Position numbers and translations under genes: made by a program. The notes beneath the pieces are model-generated. The model saw only the letters and a list, made by a program, of their open reading frames with translations, did not search any database and was not told the origin of the DNA. This document shows, one piece after another, positions 1 to 8,361 of a stretch of 64,000 nt of DNA (positions are counted from its first letter, which is position 1; every line of letters begins with the position of its first letter). This stretch comes from Trinickia fusca (GTDB taxonomy: Bacteria > Pseudomonadota > Gammaproteobacteria > Burkholderiales > Burkholderiaceae): NCBI RefSeq assembly GCF_003628145.1, contig NZ_RBZV01000001.1, forward strand, positions 372,001 to 436,000, in the 5' to 3' direction.

Positions 1-52
1 TAACGTCTCGTTACAGATCGCCGCCACCCTTAGCCAATCTTAGGCTTGCTCG

Positions 53-820
53 TCAAAACCATCCAAGTGCCCGATAGAGATGAAATTGCGCGAGACCGAA
101 TAGTTCATGCAGCGCAATATTGGCGCCGATGAGGTTCGTCCAGCGCGGCGTGAGCCCAACCTGCGCGCGGCGCGTGTTCGACGAGACCGGCTGCGGTGCG
201 AGCCCGAAGCGCGCGAAGTCGAGCAGCGAGCGATGCAGGTGGTACTTCGACGTAATTAGGATCAACGAATCGTAATGTTCGTGGCGCAACATGCCCGCGA
301 CGTTGGCGGCGTTCTCGTAAGTGTTGTAGCTCTTGTTTTCGAGACGCAAATCGTCGCGTTCGACATGCTCCCGCAATAGATACGGTGCATAAGTATCGGC
401 TTCGGTGGCCCGATGATGTTGGGGATTGCCGCCGCTCACGATCACTTCGCAGCGCCTGGCCGCTTGGCGGCAGGCGGCGTACACCGTGGCTGTTTTGACG
501 ATACGCCAGCGCGCGTCGGCTTTGGGGACGAGCACGTCGTTCGAGTCGTACTCGGTTCCGCCGCCGAGCAGGACGATGACGGTGCGCTCGCCGAAGCGAG
601 GGGCGGAGGTGTCGGGTGTGCCCAGTTGTACCTGGTCGAGCAGCGGGGCGGTCAGCCAGCCGGCCGCGAGCAGCCAGAACAGGGTCGCGGCAGCGATGGT
701 GACGGGCAGGCGCGCGGGACGCCAAAGTATGAAAACTACGAAAAATGCTGCGAATAAAGTGAATATGATCAATTGAGTTGGGGTAACGTATGGTTTCGGG
801 GTAAACCGCAAGTTGCCCAT
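53..820 (-). CDS. YdcF/ElyC-like DUF218 membrane protein
   Basis: A 255-aa protein of the DUF218 (YdcF/SanA/ElyC) family, whose members sit in the inner membrane and are linked to envelope integrity; the reaction is not settled. The start is the ATG at 820, because the open frame further upstream encodes arginine-rich junk. Two hydrophobic helices lie at about residues 14-34 and 38-58. The DUF218 domain follows, with the family's GGGTEYD nucleotide-binding-like loop, an SGGNP motif, the N-T-Y-E-N segment and a S-x-Y-H-x-x-R-S motif near the C-terminus. It stands alone on the minus strand, divergent from the small ORF at 1039. The family assignment is firm; the role is not. Confidence 0.85.
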   Translation of the reverse strand: MGNLRFTPKPYVTPTQLIIFTLFAAFFVVFILWRPARLPVTIAAATLFWLLAAGWLTAPLLDQVQLGTPDTSAPRFGERTVIVLLGGGTEYDSNDVLVPKADARWRIVKTATVYAACRQAARRCEVIVSGGNPQHHRATEADTYAPYLLREHVERDDLRLENKSYNTYENAANVAGMLRHEHYDSLILITSKYHLHRSLLDFARFGLAPQPVSSNTRRAQVGLTPRWTNLIGANIALHELFGLAQFHLYRALGWF

Positions 821-1038
821 CGCGTTGGGCAACGATGCATCGTCAAAAACGATGCAAGCGCATTTTGATCGGTACGAAGGGCTCAAATTATAGGCAGTAC
901 CGTACCGATGACACGGCGACGCCGGAGCATGACCGGCCCATCGCCCCGACCCGGCAACCGGCGCCGCGAGGTGTCGTTCGCCGCACGGCTTTGCGCCGTG
1001 AGAGCCGCGCGATGGCTGGACTTTACGAAAGAGTCGAG

Positions 1039-1356
1039 ATGACGACGTATTCGAACGAAGCGGTACTCGAGGCACTCCGGAGAGTGCAATATCGCCAGGT
1101 TCCGTGGGCCAAGCGCCCGGGCGTCTTCGAGTATTTACGCGGGCTCGGCTTGATGGAGACGGTGCGACAGCGCACCGTCGCACCCGGGGCGGGTTTTCAC
1201 GCGCCTGTGGACATCGCCGTGCTGACCGAACGGGGCCGAGCCGAGTTTACACGGCTCGCGCGCCAGGAGCGCTCGCTCAATTGGGCAGGGCTGCGCACGG
1301 ACGGTTACGTGCTCGGCGAAGCGCGTGCTGCCGACGCAGTGGATCTGAGGTCGTAA
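1039..1356 (+). CDS. Small hypothetical protein, possible winged-helix
   Basis: A 105-aa ORF of unknown function. I chose the ATG at 1039 because a GAAAGAG purine tract lies 5 nt upstream; the open frame extends further 5' but that part is compositionally unlike a protein. The segment VLTERGRAEF resembles the wing strand and recognition region of small winged-helix DNA-binding proteins (MarR/PadR-like LTE-x-GR), which is only a hint. There is no signal peptide or membrane segment. It is divergent from the YdcF-like gene. An alternative in-frame ATG is at 1012. Confidence 0.5.
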   Translation: MTTYSNEAVLEALRRVQYRQVPWAKRPGVFEYLRGLGLMETVRQRTVAPGAGFHAPVDIAVLTERGRAEFTRLARQERSLNWAGLRTDGYVLGEARAADAVDLRS

Positions 1357-1422
1357 CGCACCGCACATCCCCATCTCGTTCCATTCGCTGATTCTTTTTT
1401 CGCTCGATTGCCGGTCGACCAG

Positions 1423-1451
1423 AAAAAAGCCCGTATCGCGAGGATACGGGC
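1423..1451 (-). terminator. Intrinsic terminator (minus strand)
   Basis: A 9-bp perfect stem (GCCCGTATC with GATACGGGC, loop of 5) is followed on the minus strand by six T. It lies downstream of the small minus-strand ORF at 1581-1841 and would end its transcript. Confidence 0.75.
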
Positions 1452-1580
1452 TACCGGATATTTCTGCTGCTGCCACGCTGTGTTCATGGCAATGATTCGG
1501 ACTGATTGCCGCGCGAGTGGTTCCCGCATACGGTTGCGATTTGCATTGGCGACACCACGAGCGAGGCGCGGCTGGTGCGG

Positions 1581-1841
1581 TTAGCGGCTTTTCCGCGCGC
1601 TCGGGGCGTGCGGCGGCTCAGGATGTGAGCGTGCGTTGTTGACGATATCCCCGCGCAGGTTGCCGCGCGGCGCCGACGCCGGCGTCATCTCGCGCACGGG
1701 CTCGGCGTGCGGGGCTCTGATCTCGACGGGAGGATCGGCGGCACGCGTGTCGTCGCCAGCGGCCGGCCGTACGATTGCGGCCAAGGCAAGCAGCGACACC
1801 GCTGCGCCACCCAACAGCAAAGGCGCTCGCAACATGATCAA
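1581..1841 (-). CDS. Small secreted or membrane-anchored hypothetical protein
   Basis: An 84- to 86-aa protein with a hydrophobic N-terminus (about residues 6-27, LLLGGAAVSLLALAAIV) that reads as a signal peptide or single membrane anchor. A proline- and charge-rich tail follows, likely unstructured and outside the membrane. A GGGAG element lies 6 nt before a TTG at 1841 and 12 nt before an ATG at 1835, so the TTG may be the true start. A good terminator at 1423-1451 supports it as a transcription unit. I do not recognise a family. Confidence 0.45.
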   Translation of the reverse strand: MIMLRAPLLLGGAAVSLLALAAIVRPAAGDDTRAADPPVEIRAPHAEPVREMTPASAPRGNLRGDIVNNARSHPEPPHAPSARKSR

Positions 1842-2111
1842 TCGTGGCTCCCGGCACGCCGCTCAAATGCGGCTTGTCCATAACCGACAAATTAAATGCG
1901 CGAGCGAAAGCGCGCTGTAAATATTGGTAAATGGATGTTTCGCCCCAATCGGAAGTGCGAGCGAAAGGGGATTGGATGCCGCGAAGCGCGGGATTCGCGC
2001 TTTGCCATCAGGATTCGATCAGGGGGAGCGCCGGCTCGGGGTGGCCGGCGACGATGGCGACTCGCGAGGTGGATGCGATGTGCGATGCGAGTCGTCGCGA
2101 GAACGGGAACG

Positions 2112-2510
2112 TTACGCCATCTTGGCGGGTGCGCGCCAGGATTCGGGATTGGTCCAGAACGCGCCGCGCAAGCGATCGCGGCTCGGCGGCGCTGGCGGCT
2201 TGACTGCGGTGGTGCCGATGCGCCCGCGCAGCGAGATCTCGCGGCCGCAACCGCTCAGGCGGTTGACGATTTCAGTGAGCGTACCGTCCGCTTGCCACTC
2301 GTCGAAGCGGCGCCGGCAAGTCGGCGGGGATGGATAACGGCCCGGCAGCTTCGACCAGCCTTCGCCGGTCGAAAGCACCCACAGCACCGCGTTGACAACT
2401 GCACGCGCTTCCACGCGAGGGCGTCCGCGTCGCTCGCTGCGTGCGGGCTCCGCACAGAACAGCGCCTCGACCAGCACCCACTCGTTATCCCTCAAATCGT
2501 CGAACATCAT
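2112..2510 (-). CDS. Orphan DUF4096 (IS5 transposase N-terminal) protein
   Basis: A 132-aa protein. Residues 5-90 match the DUF4096 domain found at the N-terminus of IS5-group transposases: E-W-x-L-V-E-A-L-F, RGRPRVEARAVVNAVLWVL, a W-S-K-L-P-x-RYPS segment and T-C-x-RRF-x-x-W. The DDE nuclease that should follow is absent; residues 91-132 are an unrelated proline/arginine-rich tail. A GAGGTGAGG tract directly precedes the ATGATG start, which is good for translation. I see no terminal inverted repeats or target duplication around it. A paralogue of the same design is at 34134-34544. Either a decayed transposase or a co-opted DNA-binding protein. Confidence 0.65.
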   Translation of the reverse strand: MMFDDLRDNEWVLVEALFCAEPARSERRGRPRVEARAVVNAVLWVLSTGEGWSKLPGRYPSPPTCRRRFDEWQADGTLTEIVNRLSGCGREISLRGRIGTTAVKPPAPPSRDRLRGAFWTNPESWRAPAKMA

Positions 2511-3257
2511 GTCCTCACCTCAGCGAAACTAACCCCGGTGCGCAGCCCCGCGCCGCGCACTCTTGCGACACCCGGAGACAGGGTGTCGAGCGAGCCATAT
2601 CGGGCTGCCGCGAACGATCTCGTTCGTTTTACCGGCAGCGCCAACGTCGCCGCGCCCGGCAACGCATGAAGCGTGCCACGTTGGTCGCGGATGCCGCAAA
2701 GCCCTGTCGCAGCAGGCTCGCAGGGATGTCAGCTAGGGGCGTATAAGACGCCAAATCGAGAGGGCAGAAAATCAGGGCAATCACCAATCTTGTGCAATTC
2801 GGCGCAGGGCGGGTGCGTTCGCGCCCGATTATTGCGATGCGGAAAATAACGTCGGCAAGCGATGCGAGACCTGGGTCCAATGCTGATGTTTCGGGATGTT
2901 GCCAGTCTGATTTTCGGTTTGCTAACGCAGCATCTACCGCCCGATGGCGCGGCGATGTTGCCGCATGATGGCGCAATCGATTTGGCAATGGCCGTTGCAC
3001 TCGCGCACCGGCCTGGCCTCAATATCGTCGTTGTTTACGCACCCGGCCTTTTTGCGTAAGATGGCGTCAAGTCACGCGGCGTCTTCTCCGGAATACCGCT
3101 GCTTCGTCCGGCTGGGTTAGGCTTGATGGCTGTTCAATTCGCCACCCCCCGGTTCGTGCTCCCATCAATATGACCGATCAAAATCGGGCGAGCGCGTCTT
3201 CAGTTCCATATCGTCTGTTTGATCCGGTTCGTTGACCACAGGGTCTGATCTAGCTGC
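2511..3257. other. Intergenic stretch without a supported gene
   Basis: About 750 nt between the divergent DUF4096 gene and scpB. Short ORFs occur in several frames (for example 65 codons at 2862-3059 on plus and 123 codons at 2629-3000 on minus), but none has a convincing ribosome site or a recognisable domain. The only signal I can support is the candidate scpB promoter at 3034-3062. Confidence 0.5.
3034..3062 (+). promoter_or_regulatory. Candidate sigma-70 promoter for scpB
   Basis: TTTACG (3034-3039) and TAAGAT (3057-3062) are separated by 17 bp and match the -35 and -10 boxes at four of six bases each. This would leave a leader of about 190 nt before scpB. Moderate to weak evidence. Confidence 0.35.
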
Positions 3258-4202
3258 ATGAATACCCAAGAGGCGAAGATCGTCCTCGAGACTGCTTTGA
3301 TTTGCGCGCAAGAACCGCTGAGAGTCGGTGATTTGCGCAAGCTTTTCGCCGACAGCGTATCGGCGGATACAGTCCGTGCATTACTTGAGGATTTGAAGAA
3401 GGATTGGTCCGGGCGTGGCGTCGAGCTCGTCGGACTGGCCTCCGGCTGGCGCTTTCAGAGCAAGCCGGCCATGCGCGTCCATCTCGATCGCCTGCATCCC
3501 GAGAAGCCGCCGAAGTATTCGCGTGCCGTGCTCGAGACGCTCGCAATCATTGCCTATCGGCAACCGGTCACGCGCGGCGATATCGAGGAAATCCGCGGAG
3601 TCACGGTCAATACGCAGGTCGTCAAGCAGCTCGAGGACCGCAATTGGATCGAGGTGATCGGTCATCGCGACGTGCCGGGCCGTCCGGCGTTGTATGCGAC
3701 GACCAAGCAGTTTCTCGACGATCTCGGCCTGAAGGCGCTCGATGAGCTGCCACCGCTCGAAGATCCGGCGATGCCGGAAGGCAGCGCGCTTGCTCAGCAT
3801 GCGATCGAGTTTCTCGATGCGGCTGCGGCCGAGAGTGAGGTGGCAACGCCCGACGACAAGCTCGGCGCAGCGGTCGCCAGCGAGGCGCCGCAAGATGGGC
3901 CGGTCGAGGCCGACGCCGCTCACGCTTCGCATGACGAGGCAAACGTTGCAACGGCCGACGCCGCAGGCGGGCTGAGTGAGCAACCCGCGGCTCAAACGCA
4001 AGCCGCAGATTTGGACGTCTTGCACGAGGCTTCGCCGGCAGGCGAGGCGCACGAGACGCACCTGCATTCGCTGCCGGAGGTACGGCACGCCGTCGAACTG
4101 GATTCGACGGCCCATGCGACGCACGACGACGGCGCGCATGACGACGCAGCGGATGACGCAAACGAGCTGATCGACGACGAACCCGCGTCGCGCAGCGCTT
4201 GA
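3258..4202 (+). CDS. scpB: Segregation and condensation protein ScpB
   Basis: A 314-aa ScpB, the winged-helix partner of the SMC-ScpA condensin complex that compacts and separates the chromosome. Residues 1-170 form the conserved core, with two winged-helix units. The segment around [20 protein letters not shown] and the following IEEIRGV mark the second unit. ScpB is often near 200 aa; here residues 180-314 are a low-complexity tail rich in Ala, Asp, Glu and His, probably disordered. No strong Shine-Dalgarno precedes the ATG, but the N-terminus matches the family. rluB follows 61 nt later on the same strand, the usual order in this group. Confidence 0.93.
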   Translation: MNTQEAKIVLETALICAQEPLRVGDLRKLFADSVSADTVRALLEDLKKDWSGRGVELVGLASGWRFQSKPAMRVHLDRLHPEKPPKYSRAVLETLAIIAYRQPVTRGDIEEIRGVTVNTQVVKQLEDRNWIEVIGHRDVPGRPALYATTKQFLDDLGLKALDELPPLEDPAMPEGSALAQHAIEFLDAAAAESEVATPDDKLGAAVASEAPQDGPVEADAAHASHDEANVATADAAGGLSEQPAAQTQAADLDVLHEASPAGEAHETHLHSLPEVRHAVELDSTAHATHDDGAHDDAADDANELIDDEPASRSA

Positions 4203-4263
4203 CGTAATCGAACCTTTTTGTCGCGCCCGCAACGGGCGCGCGACCTGACATTTTGAGGTTGTT

Positions 4264-6021
4264 TTGACAGATACCCACGACACCGATTTGTCCGCGTCCG
4301 GGCGTGCCGCAGACGCTGCGGGGCACGACGACGCGCGCAAGGCTCGGACGCCGGGCGACACGGAGCATCCGGCCGGCGCTGCGGAAGCGGGCGATCAGGA
4401 TCGTCCGCGCCGTGGTTTGCGGCGCGGGCCGCGTAGCTTGATTGCGCGCCGTCGCGCGGCGGGCAAGACGAAGGGCGAGGCGACGCAGCCTCAGTCCGAT
4501 GCGGCGCCGTCGGCCGAGCCGCAAGCGCAGCCCGAAGGCGAGGTGCCGTCGCAAGCACGGCCGGCGCGCAAGCAGGCGGGCGCCAAGGGGCCGCGCAAGC
4601 AGGCTGGCGGCGGGCGACGCGAAGGCGGCCAGGGCCAGGACAAAGGCCAGGGCAAGCGCGAGGGCAGCAACAAACGTGACGAGCAGCGTGACGACAAGCG
4701 CGCCGATGTCGCGCAGCCGTCGCAAGACGATTTGTTCTCCTATGTGACGTCGCCTGCGTTCGACGCCGACAACAACACGACTGGCGGCGTGCGCGCCCCG
4801 ATGCTGCGGCGCGGCCGCCAGGTTCAGCAAAAGCGCGTGCTGGCGCCGGACGACGATGCGCCGAAGCTGCACAAAGTGCTGGCCGAGGCTGGCATGGGCT
4901 CGCGCCGCGAAATGGAAGAGCTGATCGTCGCGGGGCGTGTGTCGGTCAACGGCGAGCCGGCTCATATCGGCCAGCGCATCATGCCGACCGACCAGGTCCG
5001 CATCAACGGCAAGCCCGTGAAGCGCAGGCTTCAGGCGAAGCCGCCGCGCGTGCTGCTCTACCACAAGCCGACGGGCGAAATCGTCAGTCATGCCGATCCC
5101 GAAGGGCGGCCGTCGGTGTTCGACAAGCTCCCGCCGATGAAGACGGCGAAGTGGCTGGCCGTGGGCCGGCTCGACTTCAACACCGAGGGGTTGCTGATGC
5201 TGACCACCTCGGGCGATCTCGCGAACCGCTTCATGCACCCGCGCTACAGCGTCGAGCGCGAGTACGCGGTGCGTGTCGTCGGCGAGCTCAGCGAAGCCTC
5301 GCGGCAAAAGCTGTTGCACGGCATCGAGCTCGACGATGGCCCCGCCAATTTCCTGCGCATTCGCGATGGCGGCGGCGAAGGCACCAATCATTGGTATCAC
5401 GTTGCGCTCGCGGAAGGGCGTAATCGCGAAGTGCGACGCATGTTCGAGGCGGTCGGCCTGATGGTGAGCCGTCTGATCCGTACGCGTCACGGCCCGATCT
5501 CGTTGCCTCGCGGTTTGCGCCGTGGCCGCTGGGAGGAGCTCGAAGACAACCAGGTGCGTAGCCTGATGGCTGCGGTGGGTCTGAAAGCGCCGACCGAGGA
5601 GAAGGGCGGCAAGCGGGCGGCGCCTGAGCGTCGACAGCCCGACCCGATGCAGACCTCGATGGGCTTCATCAGCCGCGAACCCGTGCTGACGGCTCACGGC
5701 CGCTTCGAGCAGCCGCGTGGCGGCCGGCGCGGCGCGGCAGGGGGCTTCGGTGCCGGGGTCGGTTTCGGCGAGGGTTCGGGCGGCTACGGTAACCGCACTG
5801 GCGGCGCCGGCGCTGGCCGTGGCGGCAAACCACGCGGCGGTGGCGGTAATCGCGACGTGGACGGCAACCGTGCGCCGACGACGGGCGCCAAGCGTGCGCA
5901 GGGCGGCAACGCCAATGGCAATCGTGCACCCGGCGCCGGCGGTAACCGCACGGGTGGCGGCAATCGCGGCGCGCAGTCGCCGCGGCCGACGACGCAGCGC
6001 AACCGGTCGCGCGGACGCTGA
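4264..6021 (+). CDS. rluB: 23S rRNA pseudouridine synthase RluB
   Basis: A 585-aa RsuA/RluB-family enzyme that isomerises a uridine (U2605 in E. coli) of 23S rRNA in the peptidyl transferase region. An S4 RNA-binding domain lies at about residues 200-250. The catalytic domain follows, with Asp304 in the GRLDFNTEG motif and the N-R-E-V-R-R-M motif near the end. E. coli RluB is about 290 aa; here there is an extra N-terminus of about 200 residues (basic, Gln/Gly/Lys-rich) and a C-terminus of about 130 residues rich in Gly-Asn-Arg, resembling RGG RNA-binding tails. The start is a TTG with GAGG 5 nt upstream. RluE/RsuA are less likely given the scpB neighbour. Confidence 0.92.
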   Translation: MTDTHDTDLSASGRAADAAGHDDARKARTPGDTEHPAGAAEAGDQDRPRRGLRRGPRSLIARRRAAGKTKGEATQPQSDAAPSAEPQAQPEGEVPSQARPARKQAGAKGPRKQAGGGRREGGQGQDKGQGKREGSNKRDEQRDDKRADVAQPSQDDLFSYVTSPAFDADNNTTGGVRAPMLRRGRQVQQKRVLAPDDDAPKLHKVLAEAGMGSRREMEELIVAGRVSVNGEPAHIGQRIMPTDQVRINGKPVKRRLQAKPPRVLLYHKPTGEIVSHADPEGRPSVFDKLPPMKTAKWLAVGRLDFNTEGLLMLTTSGDLANRFMHPRYSVEREYAVRVVGELSEASRQKLLHGIELDDGPANFLRIRDGGGEGTNHWYHVALAEGRNREVRRMFEAVGLMVSRLIRTRHGPISLPRGLRRGRWEELEDNQVRSLMAAVGLKAPTEEKGGKRAAPERRQPDPMQTSMGFISREPVLTAHGRFEQPRGGRRGAAGGFGAGVGFGEGSGGYGNRTGGAGAGRGGKPRGGGGNRDVDGNRAPTTGAKRAQGGNANGNRAPGAGGNRTGGGNRGAQSPRPTTQRNRSRGR

Positions 6022-6112
6022 GCGATGCTGACGGGACCGTCGAACGGCGGTCCCGCGACACCCAAACAGCCTGCTTTCGACGTCCCGGCGGTTTGACGCT
6101 GGGATGCTTGCT

Positions 6113-6140
6113 TTGCAAGCGTCTCGAAAAATGCTAGACT
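6113..6140 (+). promoter_or_regulatory. Candidate promoter of rimP-nusA-infB
   Basis: TTGCAA (6113-6118) and TAGACT (6135-6140) lie 16 bp apart, with TGC just before the -10 (extended -10 form). It points into the rimP leader. The start of transcription would be near 6147. Confidence 0.5.
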
Positions 6141-6203
6141 CTCGAAGTCGCTGGGCGTGCGGCTTTCTCTCTGTGCGGCTCAGGTGCGACCACCGGTAAG
6201 AAG

Positions 6204-6228
6204 ATGGGCGTGAAGCCCATTTTTTTTT
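6204..6228 (+). terminator. Terminator hairpin in the rimP leader (attenuator)
   Basis: A 6-bp stem (ATGGGC with GCCCAT, loop GTGAA) runs straight into nine T. It lies between the candidate promoter at 6113-6140 and the rimP start, so it would end transcription before the operon unless antitermination occurs. Premature-terminator leaders ahead of rimP are known in Proteobacteria; NusA, encoded in this operon, is itself a termination factor, so feedback control is a plausible inference. Confidence 0.7.
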
Positions 6229-6336
6229 GCGGTAACGGTTCGGCATCTCGAGTAGCGCTCTCTTTCCGCGCGCGAGGCAAGGCGCGCGGCCCGTGAGGTG
6301 TGTCGCGTGGCGCGCGTGAACACCTTAGAGGGCATT

Positions 6337-6792
6337 GTGCAACTGACGGAACTGATAGAAACCACGGTCACGGGTCTGGGCTACGAATTAGTCGACCTCG
6401 AGCGGACCGGGCGCGGCATGCTGTGTATCTACATCGACCAGCCGGCCGGCATCGCGATTGAAGATTGCGAAAAGGTCACGCGTCAGCTCCAGCACGTTCT
6501 GACGGTTGAAAATATTGACTACGAACGGCTCGAAGTGTCGTCGCCGGGGCTGGACCGTCCGCTGAAGAAACTCGCGGATTTCGTCCGCTTCGCGGGCAGC
6601 GAGGCCGTTGTGACGTTAAAAAAACCGTTGGACGGGCGCAAATCGTATCGGGGCATCCTGCATGCGCCGAACGGGGAAACGATCGGTTTGGAATTTGAAG
6701 GGAAGGAAGGCACCGCGATGCTTGATTTCACGCTCGCGGATATTGATCGCGCACGCCTTGTCCCGCACGTTGACTTTAGGAGCCGTAAATAA
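6337..6792 (+). CDS. rimP: Ribosome maturation factor RimP
   Basis: A 151-aa RimP, needed for late 30S subunit assembly. The N-terminal domain carries the conserved GYELVDLER and D-Y[13 protein letters not shown] motifs, and the C-terminal SH3-like domain ends in VDFRSRK. I chose the GTG at 6337, because AGAGGG sits 4 nt upstream and the protein then begins with the family's QLTELIE segment; the upstream extension ([13 protein letters not shown]) does not fit the family. Its TAA overlaps the nusA ATG by one base, so the two are probably translationally coupled. Confidence 0.95.
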   Translation: MQLTELIETTVTGLGYELVDLERTGRGMLCIYIDQPAGIAIEDCEKVTRQLQHVLTVENIDYERLEVSSPGLDRPLKKLADFVRFAGSEAVVTLKKPLDGRKSYRGILHAPNGETIGLEFEGKEGTAMLDFTLADIDRARLVPHVDFRSRK

Positions 6793-8267
6793 TGAGTCGC
6801 GAAGTATTGATGCTGGTGGATGCGCTGGCGCGCGAGAAGAACGTCAATAAGGATGTCGTGTTCGCTGCGCTCGAAGCCGCCCTTGCTTCAGCCACCAAGA
6901 AGCTCTTCGAAGAAGACGTGGATATTCGCGTCCACATCGATCGTGAAAGCGGCGAGCATGAAACGTATCGCCGCTGGCGCGTCGTGCCGGACGAAGCAGG
7001 TTTGCAACAGCCGGATCAGGAAATCCTGCTGTTCGAGGCTCGCGAGGATCAGCCCGAGATCGAGATCGATCAGTTCATCGAGGAACCGATCCCCTCGATC
7101 GAATTCGGCCGTATCGGCGCGCAGGCCGCCAAGCAGGTGATTCTGCAAAAGGTGCGCGATGCCGAGCGCGAGCAGATCCTGAACGACTTCCTCGAGCGCG
7201 GCGAAAAGATCATGACCGGCACGGTCAAGCGTCTCGACAAGGGTAACTTCATCGTCGAATCAGGGCGCGTGGAAGCGCTGCTGCGTCGCGATCAGCTGAT
7301 TCCGAAGGAAAACCTGCGCGTGGGCGACCGCGTGCGCGCCTACATCGGCAAGGTCGATCGTACGGCGCGCGGCCCGCAGATCGAGCTGTCGCGCACGGCA
7401 CCCGAATTCCTCATGAAGCTGTTCGAGATGGAAGTGCCCGAGATCGAACAGGGCCTGCTCGAAATCAAGGCTGCGGCGCGCGATCCTGGCGTGCGCGCGA
7501 AGATCGGCGTCGTCGCGTACGACAAGCGTATCGATCCGATCGGCACCTGTGTCGGCATTCGCGGTTCGCGCGTGCAGGCGGTGCGCAACGAGCTCGGTGG
7601 CGAGAACGTCGACATCGTGCTATGGTCCGAAGACCCGGCCCAGTTCGTGATCGGCGCGCTCGCGCCGGCTGCGGTCCAGTCGATCGTCGTCGATGAAGAA
7701 AAGCACTCGATGGACGTCGTCGTGGACGAAAACGAGCTCGCGGTCGCGATCGGCCGCAGCGGCCAGAACGTGCGTCTTGCCAGCGAACTGACGGGCTGGC
7801 AAATCAACATCATGACGCCGGACGAATCGGCGCAGAAGCAGGATCAGGAGCGCGGCGTACTGCGCGACTTGTTCATGGCGCGACTCGATGTCGACGAGGA
7901 AGTCGCCGACATCCTGATCGACGAAGGCTTCACGAGCCTCGAAGAGATCGCCTACGTGCCGCTCAACGAAATGCTCGAGATCGAAGCGTTCGACGAGGAC
8001 ACCGTCCACGAACTGCGCAACCGCGCACGTGATGCGCTGCTCACGATGGCGATCGCGAACGAGGAGAAGGTCGAGAACGCCGCCTTGGACTTGAAGAGTC
8101 TCGATGGCATCGACGCCGACCTGCTCGCGAAGCTCGCCGAACATCAGATCCAGACGCGCGACGATCTGGCCGAACTGGCGGTGGATGAATTGGTCGAAAT
8201 GACCGGAATGAATGAGGATGCCGCGAAGGCATTGATCATGAAAGCACGTGAACACTGGTTCCAGTGA
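6792..8267 (+). CDS. nusA: Transcription termination/antitermination factor NusA
   Basis: A 491-aa NusA, which binds RNA polymerase and nascent RNA and acts in pausing, termination and rRNA antitermination. In order: the polymerase-binding N-terminal domain (about 1-130), an S1 domain (about 137-200, [14 protein letters not shown]), two KH domains (KH1 near [16 protein letters not shown]2 near [13 protein letters not shown]), then two acidic helix-hairpin repeats (about 365-420 and 440-490) typical of the proteobacterial long form. It overlaps the rimP stop and precedes infB by 94 nt. Confidence 0.98.
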   Translation: MSREVLMLVDALAREKNVNKDVVFAALEAALASATKKLFEEDVDIRVHIDRESGEHETYRRWRVVPDEAGLQQPDQEILLFEAREDQPEIEIDQFIEEPIPSIEFGRIGAQAAKQVILQKVRDAEREQILNDFLERGEKIMTGTVKRLDKGNFIVESGRVEALLRRDQLIPKENLRVGDRVRAYIGKVDRTARGPQIELSRTAPEFLMKLFEMEVPEIEQGLLEIKAAARDPGVRAKIGVVAYDKRIDPIGTCVGIRGSRVQAVRNELGGENVDIVLWSEDPAQFVIGALAPAAVQSIVVDEEKHSMDVVVDENELAVAIGRSGQNVRLASELTGWQINIMTPDESAQKQDQERGVLRDLFMARLDVDEEVADILIDEGFTSLEEIAYVPLNEMLEIEAFDEDTVHELRNRARDALLTMAIANEEKVENAALDLKSLDGIDADLLAKLAEHQIQTRDDLAELAVDELVEMTGMNEDAAKALIMKAREHWFQ

Positions 8268-8361
8268 GTGAACAACCATGACGCACTGACCCCACAGCGG
8301 CCGCTGGCCGCCTGACCCGATGCTAACCGCAAGGAATCGGTCCTTGCATTAAGAGGAATGA

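Noticed and set aside
1896-2669. 257-codon plus-strand frame opposite the DUF4096 gene
   Set aside because: The minus-strand frame has a clear domain and ribosome site, and this one has neither.
2862-3059. 65-codon plus-strand ORF ahead of scpB
   Set aside because: No ribosome site and no family likeness; it runs into the candidate scpB promoter.
3622-6246. 874-codon minus-strand open frame opposite scpB and rluB
   Set aside because: It spans two well-supported plus-strand genes and the rimP leader and is compositionally unlike a protein.
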